Below are positions 34,261-43,757 of a stretch of DNA of 64,000 nt, one piece after another; the first letter of the stretch is position 1; each line of letters starts with the position of its first letter. The notes beneath the pieces are model-generated. The model searched no databases. It saw only the letters and a list, made by a program, of their open reading frames with translations, and had not been told where the DNA came from. The translations under genes and the position numbers were made by a program. Source of the DNA: Heyndrickxia sporothermodurans (lineage in GTDB: Bacteria; Bacillota; Bacilli; Bacillales; Bacillaceae_C); contig BORH01000001.1 in assembly GCA_018333075.1 (NCBI GenBank), positions 434,001 through 498,000 of the forward strand, written 5' to 3'.

Positions 34261-34521
34261 TTATTTTTGATTTTCTAAATATACAATAATTTCTTTGTAT
34301 ATTTCATTTGATTTTTTATATTGCCTGTTTTGTTCTGCACACTCTGCCATGATCTTATAAAGTGCAATTAAACGAGAAGACTGTGTACGCTCTTTTTTTC
34401 CAAAATAAGGAAGTTGTGTTTCTGGTGTTTTCAAAGCTCGATCATTCCTATAAATGAATAATCCAGCTAAATAAATTACACCTACTGCAGTAAGCATACA
34501 TAAAATTCTTTTCATTTTCAT
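34261..34521 (-). CDS. Small single-pass membrane protein, hypothetical
   Basis: The 86-residue product has one N-terminal hydrophobic helix (about residues 5-23) and a charged helical rest (LIALYKIMAECAEQNRQYKKSNEIYKEIIVYLE) that looks like one TPR unit. No good ribosome binding site precedes ATG 34521, so expression is uncertain. It lies 90 bases upstream of the HSP90-family gene on the same strand and may be the first gene of that operon. Confidence 0.5.
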   Translation of the reverse strand: MKMKRILCMLTAVGVIYLAGLFIYRNDRALKTPETQLPYFGKKERTQSSRLIALYKIMAECAEQNRQYKKSNEIYKEIIVYLENQK

Positions 34522-34791
34522 AATATATCACAAATTGTAACATAAATTACAAAATTCATAATCATTTCCATGCACTCAATCTACTAAAATCATATGGAAA
34601 AAACATAGTCTTTTCAATGGATTGAGGCAATGACGATATATTTTCTAAAATGTTCAATTAAAAAGGAAAAAAAGAAAAAAGTTTTGCCAACTCTCATCAA
34701 AGTAAACTATTTAAACAGCAATTTTTTTAAAAGTTTTGTGCTTATAAAAATGCCCGATAAAAAACACAGACATTTTTCCAATTCATTCTTT

Positions 34792-35241
34792 TTAATGATT
34801 ATGATTACTATCCTCAGAATGGGATTTTACATTAGACATATCAGGATTTCCTACGATTATCGTTTTTTTCGGCATCATATGCATATCTCTTGCTGTTACA
34901 TGAACTTGAATATTAAATACACCGTCATGATCAAAGCTAACCTCGCTTATGTATTTTCCATTCTTTTCATTTTTTGCATCCATCATTTTGCTTTCTTCTT
35001 TAGCCCCATCTTCCCAAACCTCATATTCAACCTTAGCTGCATCAGCAACCATCTCTTTTCCTTGTGTAACAGTCGCGCTTAAAGGAATACCTTCATTCAC
35101 CTTTGCTTTTTCCTGAACATTTAAAACCACTTTAATCGGTTGAATATTTTCTTTATCTGATTCCTTCTCATTATTTCCACATCCAACAATAAAAAAAGCT
35201 ACTGCAGAAATAAGTAAAAAGGGTTTCCACATTTTTTTCAT
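34792..35241 (-). CDS. FixH/YtkA-like lipoprotein
   Basis: The 149-residue protein has a lipoprotein signal peptide ending IVGC with Cys21. The mature domain is an immunoglobulin-like YtkA/FixH fold (about 35-130) with the typical segments KVEYEVWEDG and GKYISEVSFDHDGVFNIQVHVTARDMHMMP. The histidine- and methionine-rich end (HMMPKKT, HSEDSNHNH) could bind copper. It is divergent from a SCO-family copper protein, which supports a role in metal handling at the outer membrane face, perhaps cytochrome oxidase assembly. AAGGAGG precedes the ATG. Confidence 0.8.
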   Translation of the reverse strand: MKKMWKPFLLISAVAFFIVGCGNNEKESDKENIQPIKVVLNVQEKAKVNEGIPLSATVTQGKEMVADAAKVEYEVWEDGAKEESKMMDAKNEKNGKYISEVSFDHDGVFNIQVHVTARDMHMMPKKTIIVGNPDMSNVKSHSEDSNHNH

Positions 35242-35452
35242 TCATTTTTCCTCCTTTTAATCATACCTTCATAATAACACTTGAAAATGTTTCAGCATTT
35301 TGATATTTATTAATAAGTATTGACGATTATGTGAATAGATTATGGTAACAAAATGATATAATTTTGTATTTTTATCGAAATATAGCGAAATGAGCATATT
35401 TGCTTCTTATAATCCTTTATAATGAAAAGAAAAAAGAATCGGAGGGTTTCAA

Positions 35453-36028
35453 TTGAAACACTTACGTCTATCATTTTTATTGATAGCTGCCATTATATTA
35501 GTTAGTTTAAGCGCTTGTTCAAATGTAAATAAAAGCGGAGATAAAATAGAAAATTTTACTTTTACTGATCAAGCTGGCAAAAAATTAGGCCTGCAAGATT
35601 TAAAAGGAAAAGTATGGGTAGCTAATTTTATATTTACTAACTGTGCAACTGTTTGCCCACAGTTAACAAAGTATATGAGTGATGTACAAAAGGAAATTAA
35701 GAAAAAAGGATATGATGATGTGAATTTTGTATCCTTTAGTGTTGATCCTGAGGTAGATACTCCGAAAGATTTGAAAAATTATGCAGCAAAGTTTGAAGCC
35801 GATTTTTCTACCTGGCATCTTCTAACTGGATATTCACAGGACAAAATTAAAGACTTTGCAATGGATAATTTTAAAAATGTTGTAGTTAAGCCGGAAAATG
35901 ATACACAAGTCGTTCATGGAACTAGTTTTTATTTAGTCAATAAAGATGGTGAGGTTGTGAAGGACTATTCTACTCAAAATGGATTTCCATTAGATGAAAT
36001 TGTTAAAGATGCAAAAGCATTACGTTAA
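35453..36028 (+). CDS. SCO1/SenC-family lipoprotein
   Basis: The 191-residue protein has a lipoprotein signal peptide with lipobox LSAC (Cys22) and a thioredoxin fold with the SCO copper motif C-A-T-V-C at 64-68 and His155 in VVHGTS. SCO proteins deliver copper to, or reduce, the CuA site of cytochrome c oxidase. Translation starts at TTG after GGAGGG; no in-frame ATG is near. It is divergent from the FixH-like lipoprotein. It resembles YpmQ of B. subtilis in type, but the location differs, so I assign no symbol. Confidence 0.88.
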   Translation: MKHLRLSFLLIAAIILVSLSACSNVNKSGDKIENFTFTDQAGKKLGLQDLKGKVWVANFIFTNCATVCPQLTKYMSDVQKEIKKKGYDDVNFVSFSVDPEVDTPKDLKNYAAKFEADFSTWHLLTGYSQDKIKDFAMDNFKNVVVKPENDTQVVHGTSFYLVNKDGEVVKDYSTQNGFPLDEIVKDAKALR

Positions 36029-36059
36029 AAAAAGTGAGAGCATAGCTCCCACTTTTTTT
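36027..36059. terminator. Bidirectional terminator between SCO gene and yhgE
   Basis: A 15-bp stem (36027-36041 with 36045-36059, one mismatch) has seven A at one side and seven T at the other, so it works in both directions. The stop codons of both convergent genes lie in its arms. Confidence 0.9.
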
Positions 36060-38430
36060 ATGCTGTTACTTCTTCATTTAAAGATGCTTTTCTTTTTCTT
36101 GATTTGAAAATAAAATATCCTAAAGTTAAGATCAAGAAACTTACCATATAGATTGCTAGAATTCCAAGGTTATGCCACATTACTGAATAATCTCCACTTG
36201 AGACGACAGCTTTAAACGCTTGAAGTGAATAAGTCATAGGCAATGCTTGGTGGATAGGTTTTAGAACATCCGGTAACAATTCAAGTGGGAATGTTCCAGC
36301 ACTTGATGTTAATTGAAGGATTAAAATAATAATCGCAATATATCTTCCTGGATTATCCATAGTTGTTACAAAGAACTGGATAATCGCCATGAAGGTTAAG
36401 CTTGTGATTATCGCAGCGACGATAAACAATGGTAAGCTTTTCACTTCAACACCAATCAGATTTACGATAATCCAAACAGCTAATAATGCTTGGAATACAC
36501 CAACGATAGCCATGATTCCGTATTTCCCCATAAACCATGAAAAGCCATTTTTCGGTTCTATAGCAGGTTCACGAAGTTGGAAGATGATCGTTAATAATAA
36601 TCCACCTACAAATAATCCTAATGATAGGAAGTATGGAGTCAATCCTGTACCATAGTTAGGAACTTTGCTAATAACTCCTTTATCAAGATTAACTGGATCA
36701 CTCATCATATCGTATTGCTTTTCATTTCCTTTAACAGAATTCGCATCTTTAGATGCATCTGTTAATTTTTCCTTCATTTCTTTTGTTCCATCTTTTAAAT
36801 CATTTGTTCCGTCATTTAACTTCTTCGATCCATCTGCAAGTTTATGTGTACCATCTTTCATTTGAGTTGATCCATCTGCAAGCTGGGATAATCCACTATT
36901 TAATGTTTTCGCACCTTCTGATAGTTGATTTGCCCCATTAGCTGCATCACCCATTTTACTATTAAATAGACCTAAACTCTCCAAATATTGATTTTGCCCA
37001 TCCTGAAGTTTAGCAGCACCACTACTTAATAATGTTGAACCTTTAGCAAGCTGTTCAATTCCTTTTTGAACTTTAATTTGATTATCATTAATTGTTGAAG
37101 CACCATTAATTAATTTATCAAACTGTGGATCCGTTTGATTTTTAATTTGTTGTTCAATTTGATTAGAATTACCAGTCATTTTTTGGTTCACTTGTGTTTT
37201 AAATGCTGTAAATCCTTGCTGCATTCCTTGATGAATTCCTTGTGAAAGCTGTTGTTCTATCTGCTTTTCTTGCTCTGCTGCATTTGCAGCCATTTGTTGT
37301 TTTAACTGTTCTAATACTTGTGGATCTACTTTTCCATTAAGGGAAGCAAATAATTGCTGCATTTGCTTAGATTGTTGCTCTTTAATCTGCTTTGTAATTC
37401 CGGCAGATAATTGTGTTTCCATTTGTCCCTGCAACTGATCAATTCCAGCATTGATATCTTTTACTCCAGCAGTTAATTGAGAGGAAAAAGCTTTTGCTAT
37501 TGCTGGTGGTAATTCATTTTTAAATTGCTCCATTCCACCTTGAAGCTTTTCGGTACCTTTTACTAAATCAGGCATTCCTTTATTTAACTGACCAAGACCA
37601 GTGCTTGCTTGATTGATTCCATTTGTAAGTTCTTTCGTTCCACTTTGCATGTCTTTTGAAGCTTTATAAAGCTTACTGCTTCCATCATTAAGCTGATTTA
37701 AGCCACTAGCTAAATCAGTAGAGCCTTTTGATAATTCACCAGCTCCAGATTTTGCTTTGTCAACACCCTCATTAAACGTAATAGAATTTTTAGCTAAAAG
37801 CTCTAAATTTTCTTTAAGCTCTTTCGATCCATCACCTAATTTTAAGGCACCATCATTTAACTTTGAAGCCCCATCACTAGCTGTGGTAAATCCATCACCC
37901 ATTTTTTTGATTGCATCGAACATTACCTCTGCATAGGTAGAAGTCACTTCTGTTGAAATTGCTTCTTTAATTTTTGCCATCGCAGATTCTTCAATTTTTG
38001 AAGATGTATAGTTCGCACCTTGATTTTGTACATACTTCAATTGCAATTGTTTTGGATTATCATCTAATAAAGTTGTTGCATTTTCAGAGAAATTTTTTGG
38101 AATTTCGATAACCATGTAATATTTTTGATTGTCTAAGCCTTTATATGCTTTATCTTTTGAAACAAAAGAAAAATCCATACTTTTTTTGTCTTTAAGATTA
38201 TCGACTAATTGATCTCCAATTTCAATTTTCTCATCATTCATTGTTGCTCCCTTATCCATATTAACAACGGCAACTGGAAGCTTTTCTAAACGACCATACG
38301 GATCCCAAAACGCCCATATAAACATCCCCGCATACAAAATTGGGACTAAGATAATAGCCAAAATTTGTATTAAGGACATTGGATGGCGGACAATACCTTT
38401 TAATTCGGCTAAAAATAATGAGCCTTTCAT
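36058..38430 (-). CDS. yhgE: YhgE/Pip-family membrane protein
   Basis: The 790-residue protein has one N-terminal membrane segment (about 15-38), a large extracellular part and five to six C-terminal membrane segments. The extracellular part contains many 7-11-residue repeats of the type LxxGxxxLxxG (for example LNDGALKLGDGSKEL) and a glutamine-rich coiled-coil centre. This is the layout of YhgE and of the lactococcal phage infection protein Pip; the C terminus resembles ABC-2 permeases. Substrate or role is unknown. It follows the TetR gene yhgD, as in B. subtilis, which probably regulates it. Confidence 0.88.
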   Translation of the reverse strand: MKGSLFLAELKGIVRHPMSLIQILAIILVPILYAGMFIWAFWDPYGRLEKLPVAVVNMDKGATMNDEKIEIGDQLVDNLKDKKSMDFSFVSKDKAYKGLDNQKYYMVIEIPKNFSENATTLLDDNPKQLQLKYVQNQGANYTSSKIEESAMAKIKEAISTEVTSTYAEVMFDAIKKMGDGFTTASDGASKLNDGALKLGDGSKELKENLELLAKNSITFNEGVDKAKSGAGELSKGSTDLASGLNQLNDGSSKLYKASKDMQSGTKELTNGINQASTGLGQLNKGMPDLVKGTEKLQGGMEQFKNELPPAIAKAFSSQLTAGVKDINAGIDQLQGQMETQLSAGITKQIKEQQSKQMQQLFASLNGKVDPQVLEQLKQQMAANAAEQEKQIEQQLSQGIHQGMQQGFTAFKTQVNQKMTGNSNQIEQQIKNQTDPQFDKLINGASTINDNQIKVQKGIEQLAKGSTLLSSGAAKLQDGQNQYLESLGLFNSKMGDAANGANQLSEGAKTLNSGLSQLADGSTQMKDGTHKLADGSKKLNDGTNDLKDGTKEMKEKLTDASKDANSVKGNEKQYDMMSDPVNLDKGVISKVPNYGTGLTPYFLSLGLFVGGLLLTIIFQLREPAIEPKNGFSWFMGKYGIMAIVGVFQALLAVWIIVNLIGVEVKSLPLFIVAAIITSLTFMAIIQFFVTTMDNPGRYIAIIILILQLTSSAGTFPLELLPDVLKPIHQALPMTYSLQAFKAVVSSGDYSVMWHNLGILAIYMVSFLILTLGYFIFKSRKRKASLNEEVTA

Positions 38431-38501
38431 ATGTTTTTACTCTCCTTTTTTTATGACTAATTCGTTCATTCGGTCATTCCCTAAAAAAAATAGTAGGATT
38501 A

Positions 38502-39074
38502 TCATTTTGACAATCCTTTAAATAAGTAAGATTCAAAAAGATCTGCAATTTTTTCCTTGTCAAGGGGAGTGTGATTTTTTTCCCAATCAAAAATCAAAGA
38601 GATATAGAGCTTTAATACGATAAAAGCCGTTATCTCAGGGTCACACTTTATAATTTCACCCTTATCGATCGCTTCTTGAATAAACCCCTTAATATAATTT
38701 AGTGTGACAAATTCCACTTTACGGATTACTTCCGCTACTGCGGGAGTACCCATTTCTCTTTCTTCTTGAAACAATTTTATTGTTAATTGATGCTCTTTCC
38801 GATATTCAAGGATACGAAACAATACGTAGTGCATGTTTTCAAAAAAAGTCAGATTAGGATCAATGGCTTCTTCGGCAGATGCCTTCATTTCCTTAATTAA
38901 TGAAGTAACAATTTCATCAAACAATTCTTCCTTATTTTTAAAAAAAGTATAAATCGTACCCTTTCCAACGTTAGCCAATTTCGCAACTTGATCCATAGTC
39001 GTTGCTTTATAACCAAATAATGAAAATGATTTGGTAGCAGCATCAATAATTAATTGCTTGCGGTCAATTGCCAA
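38502..39074 (-). CDS. yhgD: TetR-family regulator YhgD
   Basis: The 190-residue protein has a TetR helix-turn-helix at the N terminus (about 1-50: KSFSLFGYKATTMDQVAKLANVGKGTIYTFFKNKEELF) and a helical ligand domain. Synteny between hemY and yhgE identifies YhgD. The frame can start at TTG 39107, but TTG 39074 has GGAGTGGAG upstream and gives the usual short arm before the first helix. Either is possible. It probably represses yhgE; TCATTC repeats at 38467-38480 could be its operator. Confidence 0.82.
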   Translation of the reverse strand: MAIDRKQLIIDAATKSFSLFGYKATTMDQVAKLANVGKGTIYTFFKNKEELFDEIVTSLIKEMKASAEEAIDPNLTFFENMHYVLFRILEYRKEHQLTIKLFQEEREMGTPAVAEVIRKVEFVTLNYIKGFIQEAIDKGEIIKCDPEITAFIVLKLYISLIFDWEKNHTPLDKEKIADLFESYLFKGLSK

Positions 39075-39187
39075 ATTACTCCACTCCAATTCACCCGAGA
39101 TGACCAAATGAGAAAAACAGTCAAAAAGTTTACAAAAGGAAATATAACATATTTTTTTATAATTAACAAGTGCTTTTTCTAACTTTT

Positions 39188-40609
39188 TTAGGAAATTCTA
39201 TTATCCCCTTTTAAGTTTAAAAAATGTAATACATCTTCCACTACAGATTCGCCCTGATCAATACAATCCGGCAAACCAATTCCATCAAACGAGCTTCCCA
39301 CAATAAAAATACCTGGAAGGCTTTTGTTTACCTCTTCTTTTAGTTGTCGTGTTCTTTCCTTATGTCCAATCGTATATTGCGGCATTGCTTTTTTCCATCT
39401 AGATACGATAGTAAAATCAGGTTTTTCAGTTATTTCCATTAGCTTATGCAAATCTGCCAATACGATTTGTTCAATTTCTGCATCAGATAGATCTACAACC
39501 GTTTCATCTCCAGCTCTTCCTATATAGCTATGGAAAAGAACCTTTCCATCTGGGGTAAAATCCGGCCACTTCTTATGTGTGAATGTACAGGAATTGATGG
39601 TATAATCACTATTTCTAGCAACAACAAATCCTGTGCCTTCAAGCGTATTCCTTACTGCATTTTTTGAAAAAGCCATTGCAACTGTAGCTACTGAAGTTGC
39701 TGGAATATTATTTAATGGTTCAAAAAAAGGATATTCCGAAAATAGATTCGGCAATAAGTAATGAGGAAGTGCAGAAATAACACTGTCAGCAAATAAACTC
39801 TCTCCATTGTTTAATAAAACTTCATAGCCACCATTGAAAGATTTCTCTACCTTTTCCACTCGATGTCCTTTTAAAACAATATCGGCATCTAGTTTTTCCT
39901 CTATCGCCTCTACTAAGGATTGCAAGCCATTTCTTAGAGTTAAAAATCGGTCAGATACGTTCTCACCTGGATACAATGTAGTATTCTTCGAACCTAAAAT
40001 AATACTCCGATACTTTTTCTCTGCATCATAGAATTGTGGAAATATAGATTTTAAGCTTAATTGGTCAATATCCCCAGCATAAATACCTGAAAGTAATGGC
40101 TCTATTAAATTTTCAACTACTTCATCACCAAAACGTCGTCGAAAAAATTCACCAATTGAAATATCACTCTTTTCCTTTGATCGGGGAATAATTAAATCTG
40201 CGGATGCTCTTAGTTTGCCAAAAAAAGAAAATAGTCCTGTAAAAATAAATGGCTTTAATTGTGTAGGTATCCCAATCATTGCCCCTTCGGGAATGGAATA
40301 AAGTTTCTCATTAGATATTACATATAATTTTTCTCTCTCACTTCGAATTAGTTGGTCTTTTAATCCTACTTTTTCTATTAATTTAGTAATTCCCTTTTTT
40401 CCTTCTAGAAATGAACTTGGGCCTCTTTCAATTAGAAAATCATCTTTATTAATCGTTTGAATTTTACCGCCTAGACTTCTACTTGCTTCAATTAATTTCA
40501 CTTCAATCGGTAACTGATGCTTCTTTATTTTATCTTGTAAATAAAAAGCAGAAGTTATCCCAGTCATTCCACCACCGATAATAACGATTTTTTGTTTTTT
40601 CCCCGTCAC
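39188..40609 (-). CDS. hemY: Coproporphyrinogen III oxidase CgoX (HemY)
   Basis: The 473-residue flavoprotein has the FAD motif VIIGGGMTGI at the N terminus and closely follows B. subtilis HemY through RRFGDEVVENLIEPLLSGIYAGDID and the C-terminal GIGLPDCIDQG. In Firmicutes it oxidises coproporphyrinogen III to coproporphyrin III in the coproporphyrin-dependent heme route. The frame can begin at TTG 40648, but GTG 40609 follows AAGGTGG at 7 bases and gives the expected length, so I prefer it. It follows hemH but with a hairpin in between. Confidence 0.92.
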   Translation of the reverse strand: MTGKKQKIVIIGGGMTGITSAFYLQDKIKKHQLPIEVKLIEASRSLGGKIQTINKDDFLIERGPSSFLEGKKGITKLIEKVGLKDQLIRSEREKLYVISNEKLYSIPEGAMIGIPTQLKPFIFTGLFSFFGKLRASADLIIPRSKEKSDISIGEFFRRRFGDEVVENLIEPLLSGIYAGDIDQLSLKSIFPQFYDAEKKYRSIILGSKNTTLYPGENVSDRFLTLRNGLQSLVEAIEEKLDADIVLKGHRVEKVEKSFNGGYEVLLNNGESLFADSVISALPHYLLPNLFSEYPFFEPLNNIPATSVATVAMAFSKNAVRNTLEGTGFVVARNSDYTINSCTFTHKKWPDFTPDGKVLFHSYIGRAGDETVVDLSDAEIEQIVLADLHKLMEITEKPDFTIVSRWKKAMPQYTIGHKERTRQLKEEVNKSLPGIFIVGSSFDGIGLPDCIDQGESVVEDVLHFLNLKGDNRIS

Positions 40610-40674
40610 TAAAGGTCCACCTTCTTTTGGCATTTGTCTGATTTCCAAAAATCCTTTAAACTTTCATGATTAAT

Positions 40675-40708
40675 AAAGTAACACCAGGGAATTCCCTGAT
40701 GTCACTTT
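40675..40708 (-). other. Hairpin between hemH and hemY
   Basis: AAAGTAACACCAGGGAA (40675-40691) pairs with TTCCCTGATGTCACTTT (40692-40708) with two mismatches, forming a palindrome centred on GAATTC. On the transcribed strand the tail is ACTTTATTAATC, only moderately T-rich. It could be a leaky terminator lowering hemY expression relative to hemE and hemH. Confidence 0.5.
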
Positions 40709-40712
40709 TTTA

Positions 40713-41648
40713 CTAATTAGTATTCACTTTATTTAATACAACTGTCGCTAATGCATCTATAAATTGCTGCTGGCTATTTGGCATTGGAGGGCGGTAGTAG
40801 CTTGCTCCAATTTCCTCAGTAACTACTTTACATTCATAGTCATTATCGTAAAGTACCTCCAAATGTTCTGCAACAAAACCAACTGGTACATAAACAAATG
40901 CTTCATAGCCTTTTTCATTATACAAATCACGAGTTAAATCCTGTACATCTGGCCCAAGCCAAGGATCAGGTGTATTTCCAGCGCTTTGCCATCCAATGGC
41001 ATATTCTTTAATACCAGCTTTATTAGCAATTAATTCAGCTGTTTCTTTCAGTTGATCTGGATATGGATCACCAAATTGCAAAATCTTTTCTGGTAAGCTA
41101 TGTGCTGATACAATTAAGCATGAAGCATTGCGTTCATCATCAGTCATACTAGCATATGTCTCAGTTAAACGATCTACCCAATAATTAATAAACTTAGGCT
41201 CATGATACCAGCTTTCAATTGAGTAAATTTTTGGTCCACCTAATTTTTCAGCAGTTTCCTTTGCTCGTTCATTATAGGATTTAACACTAAATGTAGAAAA
41301 ATGAGGAGCTAATACAAGAGAAACAGCTTCTTCTATTCCATCCTTATGCATTTGCTCTACCGCATCTTCAATAAATGGTTCAATATGCTTTAAGCCTATA
41401 TATGCTTTAAATTCTATTTCACTTTGTATGTTATTTAAGTGGTCTTGCAAACCAAACGCTTGATCTTCAGTAATTTTCGCTAATGGAGATATTCCTCCGA
41501 TTGCTTTATAGCGGCTACGTAAATCTTCTAGCATTTCATCAGTAGGTTTACGTCCATGACGAATATGAGTATAATATCGTTCAATATCTTCTTCTTTGTA
41601 TGGCGTTCCGTATGCCATAACAAGAAGACCCATTTTCTTCTTTGTCAT
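40713..41648 (-). CDS. hemH: Coproporphyrin III ferrochelatase (HemH/CpfC)
   Basis: The 311-residue protein matches B. subtilis HemH, including metal-site His183 in SAHSLPEK and Glu264 in [11 protein letters not shown] at the same numbers. It inserts iron into coproporphyrin III, yielding coproheme. No membrane anchor is present. The start is ATG after AGAGGATATG, 23 bases after hemE ends, so both are co-transcribed. The dedicated HemQ decarboxylase is not in this window. Confidence 0.95.
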   Translation of the reverse strand: MTKKKMGLLVMAYGTPYKEEDIERYYTHIRHGRKPTDEMLEDLRSRYKAIGGISPLAKITEDQAFGLQDHLNNIQSEIEFKAYIGLKHIEPFIEDAVEQMHKDGIEEAVSLVLAPHFSTFSVKSYNERAKETAEKLGGPKIYSIESWYHEPKFINYWVDRLTETYASMTDDERNASCLIVSAHSLPEKILQFGDPYPDQLKETAELIANKAGIKEYAIGWQSAGNTPDPWLGPDVQDLTRDLYNEKGYEAFVYVPVGFVAEHLEVLYDNDYECKVVTEEIGASYYRPPMPNSQQQFIDALATVVLNKVNTN

Positions 41649-41671
41649 TGATTCATATCCTCTTTTCTTTT

Positions 41672-42715
41672 TTATAATTCCTTTTTAGCACTATACTCAT
41701 GAATGAAGGCAGTCAATCTTTTTAACGTTTCCGGATTTACCTGAGGGAATACACCATGTCCTAAATTAAATATATAACCAGGTATTTCCATTCCTTGATC
41801 TAATATCGCTTTCGTTCTTTCTTTAAGCACATCCCACGGAGCAAGTAATATCGTTGGATCTAAATTTCCTTGTACGGCTTTCATTATCCCTTTTTGTCTA
41901 GCTTCTTTAATTGGAAGCCTCCAATCAAGTCCAACAACATCTATCGGTAAATCATTCCATTCTAAAGCTAGATGGCTTGCCCCAACACCAAACATAATTA
42001 GAGGAACATTTTCTTTTCTTAGCTCAGAAAAAATTCTTTCCATAACTGGTTTTATATAAAAGCGATAGTCCTCAACATTTAAAGCTCCTACCCATGAATC
42101 AAAGATTTGGATAACACTAGCACCCGCTTTAATTTGAGCACGAATATATGTAATGGTCATATCAGCTAACTTATCCATTAACGCAAACCAAGCTTTTGGC
42201 TCAGAATACATAAATGCTTTTGTTTTTTTATAATCGCGGGAAGGTCTTCCCTCAATCATATAGCTCGAAACTGTGAATGGGGCACCAGCAAAACCGATAA
42301 GAGGTACTGATAGCTGTTCTTGGGTTAATAATTTGATTGTATCTAAAACATATGGTACATCTTCTTCAGGTGTAATTTCCCCTAGCTTCTCGACGTCTGA
42401 TAACGATTGAATTGGATTATTAATAACTGGACCAATTCCGGATTGAATTTCTACATCTACTCCAATGGCTGGTAGAGGAGACATAATATCTTTATATAAA
42501 ATCGCGGCATCAACATCGTATTGCTCAACAGGCAAACGTGTCACATATGCACATAATTCAGGTTGATGAGTGATTTCAAAAAGTGAGTATTTCTCCTTTA
42601 ATGCTCTGTATTCTGGCTGTGAACGCCCTGCTTGACGCATAAACCAGACAGGAACATGGCTTGTTTTTTCACCCTTAGCAGCTCTTATAAGGGTATCATT
42701 GATCATTCTACTCAT
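41672..42715 (-). CDS. hemE: Uroporphyrinogen decarboxylase HemE
   Basis: The 347-residue enzyme has the signature [32 protein letters not shown] and DWRLPI near their usual positions, and closely follows B. subtilis HemE. It removes four carboxyl groups from uroporphyrinogen III to give coproporphyrinogen III. The frame extends to a GTG at 42730, but that codon lies in the ribosome site AAAGGTGG, so ATG 42715 is the start. It is the first gene of the hem operon, with a good sigma-A promoter upstream. Confidence 0.95.
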   Translation of the reverse strand: MSRMINDTLIRAAKGEKTSHVPVWFMRQAGRSQPEYRALKEKYSLFEITHQPELCAYVTRLPVEQYDVDAAILYKDIMSPLPAIGVDVEIQSGIGPVINNPIQSLSDVEKLGEITPEEDVPYVLDTIKLLTQEQLSVPLIGFAGAPFTVSSYMIEGRPSRDYKKTKAFMYSEPKAWFALMDKLADMTITYIRAQIKAGASVIQIFDSWVGALNVEDYRFYIKPVMERIFSELRKENVPLIMFGVGASHLALEWNDLPIDVVGLDWRLPIKEARQKGIMKAVQGNLDPTILLAPWDVLKERTKAILDQGMEIPGYIFNLGHGVFPQVNPETLKRLTAFIHEYSAKKEL

Positions 42716-42751
42716 TAAAATAATGTCCACCTTTCAACACAATCTTTTCCC

Positions 42752-42780
42752 ATTGTATACTAAATATTTTTAAAGAACAA
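42752..42780 (-). promoter_or_regulatory. Sigma-A promoter of the hem operon
   Basis: On the minus strand TTGTTC (42780-42775) and TACAAT (42757-42752) are separated by 17 bases, 37 bases upstream of the hemE ATG. Confidence 0.6.
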
Positions 42781-42973
42781 AAACAAAACCTTTAACATCT
42801 GCCTACTAGAAAAAATAAGCTATGAAGCTTCATTAGTGAAGACGAAAACAGGATTCATCATACGATTAGCCTGATCAAATTTGAGGTCAAACTTTTCTTA
42901 TAAAATATTCTAAAAAAACTCAGCTCGATTGGTGCTAATCTATTCTGGGAAACTTTATCTTTCATTCATCCGT

Positions 42974-43129
42974 TTAATATGTAATCACTATAGTCTTTTT
43001 ACGAAAAATTGTATAGTTCGCATAAGGAAATGTCATAAATTCTCCCTTTTTGTTTGCCTCTAATTCGTCAAAAGTTTTACGGTCTATTTCAACGGGAAGG
43101 ATAAATAATATAAAAAAACGTTCGTACAT
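42974..43129 (-). CDS. Possible 51-residue hypothetical protein
   Basis: The minus strand has an open frame from ATG 43129 with protein-like composition (segments LPVEIDRKTFDELEANKKG and FPYANYTIFRKK). No ribosome site precedes the ATG, and a stop lies six codons upstream. It may be a decayed gene or chance; I do not recognise it. It sits where B. subtilis has other small genes between yhfA and the hem genes. Confidence 0.3.
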   Translation of the reverse strand: MYERFFILFILPVEIDRKTFDELEANKKGEFMTFPYANYTIFRKKTIVITY

Positions 43130-43208
43130 ATAATATGTATAAATTATTTAAATTTTCTCCACCATCCATCCTTATAGCAGATATAATAGAATTGAGGTGA
43201 TTTCAAAA

Positions 43209-43736
43209 ATGAATTTTTATATTACCACGGGGACATATGACTTTTTAGAAAAGATTTTATCAAAATATAGTAAAGAGACAATGATATTAATGCAAAATGC
43301 ACAAAATTCATTATTAGTTCATGAAACTCCAAAGAAATCAGTTTTCGGCTCACCACGTAAATATGAAATCATAGCTGAAAAAGGGGTGCTTATAAATAAA
43401 GGGTATGCCTCTTTCTATAATATTCCCATTTCAGATGAAGAGAAACCAGTGTTTGAATATAGCTTTCATCAGCACCAAAAAAACGTTGTTGAAACAGCAC
43501 CTGGCAACATCGCCTATCGTTTACTTAGACCAAAAAAAGGAGATACCTATATTATTTTCACCTTATGGCAGGATGAGAAATACTATAATATTTGGAAAAA
43601 AACGAATACTTATACCACGCTGCTAAATAATAAAGTTTCGTCATCTCCTCTTTCCAGCAATACACTTTTTAACGGGGCTCCCTATGAAACGGAATATGTG
43701 ATTTCTAATGATAATGAAAAACATGCGTCACAATAA
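43209..43736 (+). CDS. hmoB: Heme-degrading monooxygenase HmoB
   Basis: The 175-residue protein fits HmoB (YhgC): an N-terminal extension MNFYITTGTYDFLEKIL and a C-terminal antibiotic-biosynthesis-monooxygenase fold with NIAYRLLRPKKGDTYIIFTLWQDEKYY. Such enzymes open the heme ring and release iron. Length and location beside hemEHY agree with B. subtilis. The frame begins at 43197, but ATG 43209 follows GAGGTGATT. It is convergent with liaR and shares a terminator. Confidence 0.85.
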   Translation: MNFYITTGTYDFLEKILSKYSKETMILMQNAQNSLLVHETPKKSVFGSPRKYEIIAEKGVLINKGYASFYNIPISDEEKPVFEYSFHQHQKNVVETAPGNIAYRLLRPKKGDTYIIFTLWQDEKYYNIWKKTNTYTTLLNNKVSSSPLSSNTLFNGAPYETEYVISNDNEKHASQ

Positions 43737-43750
43737 TGTGTCGCATTTTC
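43717..43750. terminator. Bidirectional terminator between hmoB and liaR
   Basis: ATGCGTCACA (43723-43732) pairs with TGTGTCGCAT (43737-43746) with one mismatch, flanked by AAAAAC and TTTTC. The hmoB stop lies in the loop. Confidence 0.75.
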
Positions 43751-43757
43751 TTTATTA

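Larger units (their letters stand above)
42716..43208. other. 493-bp intergenic region between hemE and hmoB
   Basis: It contains the hemE promoter at its left end, a doubtful 51-codon ORF on the minus strand (42974-43129), and AT-rich DNA that should hold the hmoB promoter (TATAATATGTAT near 43129-43140). Bases 42785-42970 show no clear feature. Confidence 0.5.

Noticed and set aside
34630-35082. 150-codon plus-strand frame overlapping the FixH-like gene
   Set aside because: The opposite strand has a lipoprotein with signal peptide, family match and ribosome site; the plus frame is rich in Phe, Ile and His as antisense shadows are.
36700-37900. Repeats inside yhgE as a DNA repeat array or CRISPR
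   Set aside because: The periodicity comes from LxxGxxxLxxG protein repeats; the DNA units vary and have no spacer structure.
42974-43208. Fur or PerR box between hemE and hmoB
   Set aside because: AT-rich sequences such as TATAATATGTAT resemble half sites only; no full inverted repeat of the known consensus is present.
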